Assembly: GCA_002470165.1 (NCBI GenBank)
Contig: DKNF01000100.1
Span: 1-10,966, forward strand
DNA from: Betaproteobacteria bacterium UBA7395
GTDB lineage: Bacteria > Pseudomonadota > Gammaproteobacteria > Burkholderiales > Rhodocyclaceae
DNA length: 10,966 bases
Reading direction: 5' to 3'
Under the pieces are notes generated by a model, which was given only the letters and a program-made list of their open reading frames with translations, made no database searches and had not been told where the DNA came from. Of the stretch, positions 6,453-10,966 are shown piece after piece. A program made the translations under genes and the position numbers. Every line of letters begins with the position of its first letter. The first letter of the stretch is position 1.

Positions 6453-8729
6453 TTAAAAAGTAGTACCCAACTGGAACTGGAACACTTCCGAATCGTCCGT
6501 GCTCTTCTTGTTCAACGGTGTACCGAGGCTGAACTTCAATGGGCCGACCGGGGAAATCCAGGAGGCCGTCAGACCGGCAGAATAGCGCAAATCACCAAGT
6601 GCGAACTTGTCGCCGGAAGCGTACACCTGACCGGCATCGAAGAACAGGCCGACTCTGGCGCTTTTCTCGAAACCCGGCAAGCCCCACAGCAGTTCCGCAT
6701 TGCCGACAACCTTCCGGTTGCCGCCGAGTCTATCCTCACCTTCAAGCGTGCCCGGTGTTCCCAGTGTACTCGACTTGTAACCGCGGACAGAGTTCACACC
6801 GCCCGCATAGTAATTCTTGAAGAACGGCAGTTTCTTGCCGCCCAAGCCATTCGCGTACCCGATGTCACCATTGAGCATCAGCGTGAATCGCTTGGACAGC
6901 GGAATGAAATGCTGCAACTGGTAGTTGGCGCGATAGTAGGTCAGGTCGCCGCCCGGTAGCCCAATTTCGACAGCAGCACGCTGATAGGTACCGGATGTCG
7001 GGAAGAAGAAACTGTTCTTGCTATCGCTGATCCACGCCAGAGTTACCGGGAACGACACATTGGTCTTGCCGAACTCATTCACGTAGCGCTTGTAGTAGGT
7101 GGGGCTTTCGTTGAAAACATCAATAGTCGTCGAATCAGCTGCAATCCCGAACGAAAAAGATTGATGCTCGTTGATCGGGAAACCGAAACGAATGCCGGCA
7201 CCGGTCGATTGCGACTTGTAGTAGGCGATATCCGTAGACTTCGTATCAACAGTACGATGATAGATATCAAAGCCCTGACTCACACCGTCCGTCGTGAAGT
7301 ACGGATTGGTATAGGAAAAAGCGTAGGTACGGCTGGATTTTGCCGAATTGACCTCGATCGAGACGTTATTGCCGCTACCCAGGAAATTGTTCTGGGAAAT
7401 GGAGCCCGAAAGGATCAGCTTGTCGGTACTCGACGTACCCACACCCAGCATCAGGTTACCGGTTGCCTTTTCCGTGACATTCACGTTGACATCGACTTGA
7501 TCGGAGGTCCCCTGGACAGGCGGCGTTTCAATAGCCACGTCAGAGAAGAAGCCGAGCCGATCGACACGCTCCTTGGATGCCTGAACCTTGGCAGCGTCGA
7601 ACCAGCCGCTTTCCATCTGGCGAATCTCGCGCCGCACTACTTCATCTCGGGTCTTGGTATTCCCCGACACATTGACGCGACGAACATAGACCCGCTTGCC
7701 CGGATCGACAAAAATCGTGAAATCGACCAAACGCTTTTCGCGGTTGATTTCCGGTGCCGCATTGACGTTGGCGAAGGCGTAGCCTTCGGTGCCCAGGCGG
7801 TCGCTGATCGCCTTGGTGGATTCGTTCAGCTTTTCCCGCGAAAACACATCACCGGCCCGCACCTGAATCAGTTTGCGGAACTCCGCTTCCGGCAGCGAGA
7901 GGTCACCGGCCAGCTTGACGGAAGCGACCCGATAGCGATCCCCCTCGGTCACGTTCAGCGTGATGAACACATCCTGCTTGTCCGGCGAGATCGATACCTG
8001 CGTGGAATCGACATTGAACTCCAGATAGCCACGATCCAGGTAGAAAGACTTCAGCTTTTCCAGATCAGCCGAAAGCTTTTGTCGCGAATACTGATCGTTC
8101 TTCGAATACCAGGTCAGCCATCCCGGCGTGGTCAACTCGAACAGGCTGAGCAAATCCTTTTCCTTGAACGCCTTGGCACCGACGATGTTGATCTGGCGGA
8201 TCTTGGCGGCATCGCCTTCGACGATGTTGAAGTTGATGCCGACACGATTGCGTTCAAGCGGCGTTACCGTCGTTGTAATCTGCGCGGCATACTTGCCACG
8301 CGAAAGATACTGACGCTTGAGTTCCTGCTCGGCCTTGTCGAGCAGCGAGCGGTCGAAGATGCGGCCGGTGGCGATGCCCACTTCGCGCAGCGCCTTGACG
8401 ATGGCGTCCTTCTCGAATTCCTTCATGCCGACGAAATTCAGCGAAGAAATGGCCGGGCGCTCCTGCAGCACGACCACCATGACATCCTTTTCGACCTCAA
8501 TGCGCACATCGCGGAAGAAACCGGTGGCGAAAAGCGCCTTGATGGCCTGCGCGGCCTTGTCGTCGCTCAGAGTATCGCCAACCTTGACCGGCAGATAGCT
8601 GAATACGGTACCTGCCTCGGTACGCTGGATGCCCTCAACCCGGATGTCCTTGACGACGAACGGTTCGAAAGCCATGGCGGGCAAGGCAAAAAGTCCGGCA
8701 ATCAGGGCTGACAACAGGTTTTTTTTCAT
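6453..8729 (-). CDS. bamA: Outer membrane protein assembly factor BamA
   Basis: A 758-residue Omp85 protein, the core of the BAM complex that folds and inserts beta-barrels into the outer membrane. Seen: a signal peptide ending ALPAMA (cleavage after residue 20, before FEPF), five periplasmic POTRA domains (about 23-91, 92-172, 175-263, 266-344 and 347-421, the last containing VNVSGNTKTRDEVVRREIR), and a C-terminal barrel from about 425. The L6 signature is VRGY (648-651, VRGF in E. coli), followed by an aromatic-ended last strand, VFQFQLGTTF, the usual outer-membrane signal. Length is slightly under the E. coli protein. The start codon is followed by eight A bases. It begins two bases after rseP ends, with only a weak ribosome binding site. 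Downstream skp delivers clients to it. BamB-E are not in the window. Confidence 0.98.
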   Translation of the reverse strand: MKKNLLSALIAGLFALPAMAFEPFVVKDIRVEGIQRTEAGTVFSYLPVKVGDTLSDDKAAQAIKALFATGFFRDVRIEVEKDVMVVVLQERPAISSLNFVGMKEFEKDAIVKALREVGIATGRIFDRSLLDKAEQELKRQYLSRGKYAAQITTTVTPLERNRVGINFNIVEGDAAKIRQINIVGAKAFKEKDLLSLFELTTPGWLTWYSKNDQYSRQKLSADLEKLKSFYLDRGYLEFNVDSTQVSISPDKQDVFITLNVTEGDRYRVASVKLAGDLSLPEAEFRKLIQVRAGDVFSREKLNESTKAISDRLGTEGYAFANVNAAPEINREKRLVDFTIFVDPGKRVYVRRVNVSGNTKTRDEVVRREIRQMESGWFDAAKVQASKERVDRLGFFSDVAIETPPVQGTSDQVDVNVNVTEKATGNLMLGVGTSSTDKLILSGSISQNNFLGSGNNVSIEVNSAKSSRTYAFSYTNPYFTTDGVSQGFDIYHRTVDTKSTDIAYYKSQSTGAGIRFGFPINEHQSFSFGIAADSTTIDVFNESPTYYKRYVNEFGKTNVSFPVTLAWISDSKNSFFFPTSGTYQRAAVEIGLPGGDLTYYRANYQLQHFIPLSKRFTLMLNGDIGYANGLGGKKLPFFKNYYAGGVNSVRGYKSSTLGTPGTLEGEDRLGGNRKVVGNAELLWGLPGFEKSARVGLFFDAGQVYASGDKFALGDLRYSAGLTASWISPVGPLKFSLGTPLNKKSTDDSEVFQFQLGTTF

Positions 8730-8731
8730 CG

Positions 8732-10099
8732 TTAGCCGCCAAAGAGGCGAGTCAGGTCATTAAAAAATGCGAAAGCCATCAAGGAGAACAAAATGGCCAG
8801 ACCCAACTGCTGTCCAATGGCCATTGCCCGCTCGGAGAGGGGCTTCCGCCTGACGACTTCGATCATATGATACATCAAATGCCCACCGTCCAGCACCGGG
8901 ATGGGAAGCAGGTTCAGGACCCCCAGGCTGATGCTGACCAGGGCCATGAACTTGACATAATAATCGAGACCGAGCTTCGCCGACTGCCCGGCGTAATCAG
9001 CGATGGTCACCGGCCCCGAAAGATTTTTCCAGGAAACCTCACCGATCAGCATCTTGCCCAGCATGCGCAGGCTGAACAGCGACTGCTCGCCGGTTTCGAC
9101 CACGGCCTTGACCGCCGCCTCGGCAACGCCGTAACTGACAAAGGTACGCAGTTCGCGCCGACTTTCCGCCGACTCGGCCACACCGATGCCGATGCGCCCG
9201 ATGCGCTGCCCGCCATCGGCAACCATTTCCGGTGTTACCTCAAGCGCAAAAACCCTGCCCTGGCGTTCGACTTGCAGAACCAGTCGCTGCCCGGCCGCCT
9301 CGCGGACAATCATCACCAGTTCGTGCCAGTTGCCGATGGGCTGCTCATTGATCTGCAAGACCCGGTCGCCGGCCTGCAACCCTGCCTGCGCCGCCGCGCC
9401 GCCGCGGCTGACCGAGCCGATGACCGCCGGAATATCCGGGCGATAGAGGCGCAAGCCGAGACGGGACAGCGGATCGCCTTCCCAGCCCTCCTCGCCGACC
9501 GCAGCCAGGTAGAGATGGCGAACGGCAATCTCGCCGCGCTCGTTGATCACTTCCAATTCGACGCGCTCGCTGCCGGCGGCCTTCTGCAAAATTTGCCAGC
9601 GCAGGTCGTTCCAGGTTGCCACCGGTTGACCGTCGATGCGCCGGACTTCCTCGCCGTTTTCGATTCGGGCCATGGCGGCAGGCGTATCGGCAGGCGGCTG
9701 ACCGAGCACGGGCAGCAATTCCTGACTGCCGTGCATGAAAATACCCCAGTACAACAGGATGGCGAGCAGGAAATTGGCCAGGGGGCCAGCGGCAACGATG
9801 AAGCTGCGCTTGCCCACGGTCTGCCGGTTGAAGGCACGATGCTGTTCCTCGGGCGCCACCGCCTCCTCGCGCTCGTCGAGCATGCGCACATAACCGCCCA
9901 GCGGGAAGGCACTGACCACCCACTCAGTCCCATCGCGGCCGAAACGACGCTGCCACAGGACCTTGCCGAAACCGACGGAAAAACGCAGGACCTTGACGCC
10001 ACACCAGCGTGCCGCGAGGTAATGCCCAAGTTCATGAAAGACGATCAGAACCCCGAGCACCAAAGCGAACGCCGCGAGATAGAACGGCAGGTCGCTCAT
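8732..10099 (-). CDS. rseP: RIP metalloprotease RseP (site-2 protease)
   Basis: A 455-residue inner-membrane zinc protease. In the known family it cuts the anti-sigma factor RseA within the membrane after DegS, freeing sigma-E, and also clears remnant signal peptides. Seen: a first membrane segment holding [12 protein letters not shown], with the HExxH zinc motif at H22-H26; [10 protein letters not shown] (65-73); a second hydrophobic segment with [16 protein letters not shown] (105-120); two PDZ domains (about 126-200, degenerate, and 222-292 with [20 protein letters not shown]); a third segment with [12 protein letters not shown], whose D404 is the third zinc ligand; and a last segment at about 428-448. 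All catalytic residues are present. The ATG at 10099 overlaps the dxr stop in ATGA, with GAGGGG eight bases upstream. Neither RseA nor sigma-E genes lie in the window, so the substrate is inferred. Confidence 0.97.
   Translation of the reverse strand: MSDLPFYLAAFALVLGVLIVFHELGHYLAARWCGVKVLRFSVGFGKVLWQRRFGRDGTEWVVSAFPLGGYVRMLDEREEAVAPEEQHRAFNRQTVGKRSFIVAAGPLANFLLAILLYWGIFMHGSQELLPVLGQPPADTPAAMARIENGEEVRRIDGQPVATWNDLRWQILQKAAGSERVELEVINERGEIAVRHLYLAAVGEEGWEGDPLSRLGLRLYRPDIPAVIGSVSRGGAAAQAGLQAGDRVLQINEQPIGNWHELVMIVREAAGQRLVLQVERQGRVFALEVTPEMVADGGQRIGRIGIGVAESAESRRELRTFVSYGVAEAAVKAVVETGEQSLFSLRMLGKMLIGEVSWKNLSGPVTIADYAGQSAKLGLDYYVKFMALVSISLGVLNLLPIPVLDGGHLMYHMIEVVRRKPLSERAMAIGQQLGLAILFSLMAFAFFNDLTRLFGG
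10096..10099 (-). promoter_or_regulatory. ATGA start-stop overlap between dxr and rseP
   Basis: On the minus strand ATGA combines the rseP ATG (10099-10097) and the dxr TGA (10098-10096). This supports co-transcription and translational coupling of the isoprenoid gene with the protease gene. Confidence 0.65.
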
Positions 10100-10966
10100 C
10101 CCAGGCGCCCCTCGGCAATCATGGTGGCGGCGATCCGGCGTGCCTGGGTGTCGGCACCGAGCACGTCGTCCAGGCTGCCTTCCGGTCCGGCCGGTAGCGC
10201 CGTCAGCACGGCTTCGTTGAGCCGGGCGATGTCGAGGAAAGACAATTTTCCGTCGAGGAAAGCCGCCACCGCGACTTCGTTGGCCGCATTGAGGATGGCC
10301 GGCGCCGTACCGCCTTCGCGCAGGACATCGTAGGCCAGCTGCAGACAGCGGAAACGCTCGAAATCGGGGGCAAAGAAATCCAGCCGGGCGATGCGGAACA
10401 GGTCGAGCGGCTCAACCCCGGCAGCAATCCGCTCCGGCCAGGCCATGGCGTAAGCGATCGGCGTACGCATGTCCGGCTTGCCCAACTGGGCGAGCACCGA
10501 ACCATCGACATACTGGACCGCCGAATGGATCACGCTCTGCGGATGCACGACCACCTGGATCATGTCCGGCGCGGCGTCGAACAACCAGCGTGCTTCGATG
10601 ACCTCCAGGCCCTTGTTCATCATGGTCGCCGAATCGACCGAAATCTTGCGCCCCATCACCCAGTTCGGGTGAGCGCAGGCCTGTTCGGGCGTCACCTGCC
10701 CGAGTTCGGACAGGGGAGTATTGCGGAACGGACCGCCGGAGGCGGTCAGCAGGATTTTCTCGACCCCGCAGGCATTCAGGCCGCGCGAGAAGTCGCCGGG
10801 CAAGGCCTGGAAAATCGCGTTGTGTTCGCTATCGACCGGCAGCAGGGTCGCGCCATGGCTGCGCACCGCGTGCATGAACAGTTCGCCGGCCATGACCAGC
10901 ACTTCCTTGTTCGCCAGCATCACCCGCTTGCCGGCCTGCGCGGCGGCCAGCGTCGGCGCCAGACCG
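10096..10966 (-). CDS. dxr: 1-deoxy-D-xylulose 5-phosphate reductoisomerase, C-terminal part
   Basis: The last 289 codons of Dxr (IspC), which converts 1-deoxy-D-xylulose 5-phosphate to 2-C-methyl-D-erythritol 4-phosphate with NADPH, the committed step of the MEP isoprenoid pathway. The frame stays open to the right edge: codons for [14 protein letters not shown] precede the GTG at 10923, which is an internal Val, not a start. About 105 N-terminal residues, including the NADPH-binding fold, are outside. Seen: [24 protein letters not shown] with the metal ligands Asp and Glu (near 10833-10825); [22 protein letters not shown] (from 10671); [17 protein letters not shown] with the catalytic-site Lys and Glu (Glu at 10605-10603); and HPQSVIHS. 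Everything visible is intact. Position directly upstream of rseP fits a uppS-cdsA-dxr-rseP order reported in many betaproteobacteria, but uppS and cdsA are not seen here. Confidence 0.97.
   Translation of the reverse strand, partial: GLAPTLAAAQAGKRVMLANKEVLVMAGELFMHAVRSHGATLLPVDSEHNAIFQALPGDFSRGLNACGVEKILLTASGGPFRNTPLSELGQVTPEQACAHPNWVMGRKISVDSATMMNKGLEVIEARWLFDAAPDMIQVVVHPQSVIHSAVQYVDGSVLAQLGKPDMRTPIAYAMAWPERIAAGVEPLDLFRIARLDFFAPDFERFRCLQLAYDVLREGGTAPAILNAANEVAVAAFLDGKLSFLDIARLNEAVLTALPAGPEGSLDDVLGADTQARRIAATMIAEGRLG
10108..10113 (-). promoter_or_regulatory. Ribosome binding site of rseP, inside dxr
   Basis: GAGGGG on the minus strand lies within the last dxr codons (E-G), eight bases before the rseP ATG. 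Its good match and spacing support the ATG at 10099 as the rseP start. Confidence 0.6.

Larger units (their letters stand above)
1182..10966 (-). other. Predicted envelope-biogenesis operon (dxr to the RNA methyltransferase)
   Basis: Ten minus-strand genes are joined by overlaps of 1, 4, 4 and 13 bases or gaps of 1, 1, 2, 4 and 12 bases. No gap could hold a whole promoter or a rho-independent terminator, so at least basal transcription must read through from upstream of the window, although promoters inside coding sequence remain possible. The content (isoprenoid precursor, site-2 protease, OMP chaperone and insertase, lipid A synthesis) is a single envelope theme with two housekeeping genes at the end. 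Confidence 0.75.

Noticed and set aside
7161..8711. A 516-codon open frame on the plus strand opposite bamA.
   Set aside because: BamA on the minus strand is unmistakable, and the antisense translation shows no family motifs. Long antisense frames are expected opposite GC-rich genes with biased third positions.
8867..10333. A 488-codon plus-strand frame opposite rseP and the end of dxr.
   Set aside because: It crosses two well-supported minus-strand genes and reads as low-complexity His, Gln, Arg and Asp-rich sequence without recognisable domains.
10921..10923. GTG at 10923 followed by ATG as a possible dxr start.
   Set aside because: The frame stays open upstream and encodes the conserved [14 protein letters not shown] block of Dxr, so this is an internal Val and the gene is cut by the window edge.

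Overview
The window is a gene-dense, GC-rich chromosomal segment of a Gram-negative bacterium. It most resembles a betaproteobacterium, and I would guess Rhodocyclales. The basis is the high GC content, the presence of lipid A and outer-membrane assembly genes, the order dxr-rseP-bamA-skp-lpxD-fabZ-lpxA-lpxB-rnhB, and an rRNA/tRNA-methyltransferase-like gene and ppsR following rnhB. The taxon is inferred from protein style and recalled gene order, not from a search.

Layout: on the plus strand, bases 1-350 hold the 3' end of phosphoenolpyruvate carboxylase (ppc). It is followed after 12 bases by ppsR (363-1181), the bifunctional regulator of PEP synthase. The stop codon of ppsR abuts, with no spacer, the stop codon of a convergent minus-strand gene. 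From there to the right edge, nine genes run on the minus strand. In transcription order (right to left) they are: dxr (partial), rseP, bamA, skp/ompH, lpxD, fabZ, lpxA, lpxB and rnhB, then a tenth and last, a SpoU/TrmH-family RNA 2'-O-methyltransferase.

The minus-strand genes form one cell-envelope cluster. Dxr supplies isoprenoid precursors, which feed among other things the undecaprenyl carrier. RseP is the inner-membrane site-2 protease of envelope stress signalling. Skp carries unfolded outer-membrane proteins to the BamA insertase. LpxA, LpxD and LpxB perform the first, third and fifth committed steps of lipid A synthesis, and FabZ sets how the shared 3-hydroxyacyl-ACP pool is split between phospholipid and lipid A. 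RNase HII and the methyltransferase are housekeeping nucleic-acid genes at the distal end. Junctions are overlaps (ATGA, TGATG, GTGA, a 13-base overlap) or gaps of 1, 1, 2, 4 and 12 bases, so the cluster is probably one operon with translational coupling.

No RNA genes, mobile elements, CRISPR arrays, attachment sites or convincing rho-independent terminators were seen, and no stretch longer than 12 bases is without a gene. I see no previously undescribed system here. The observations offered concern gene pairing at the PEP node, junction architecture, and substrate-specificity residues.
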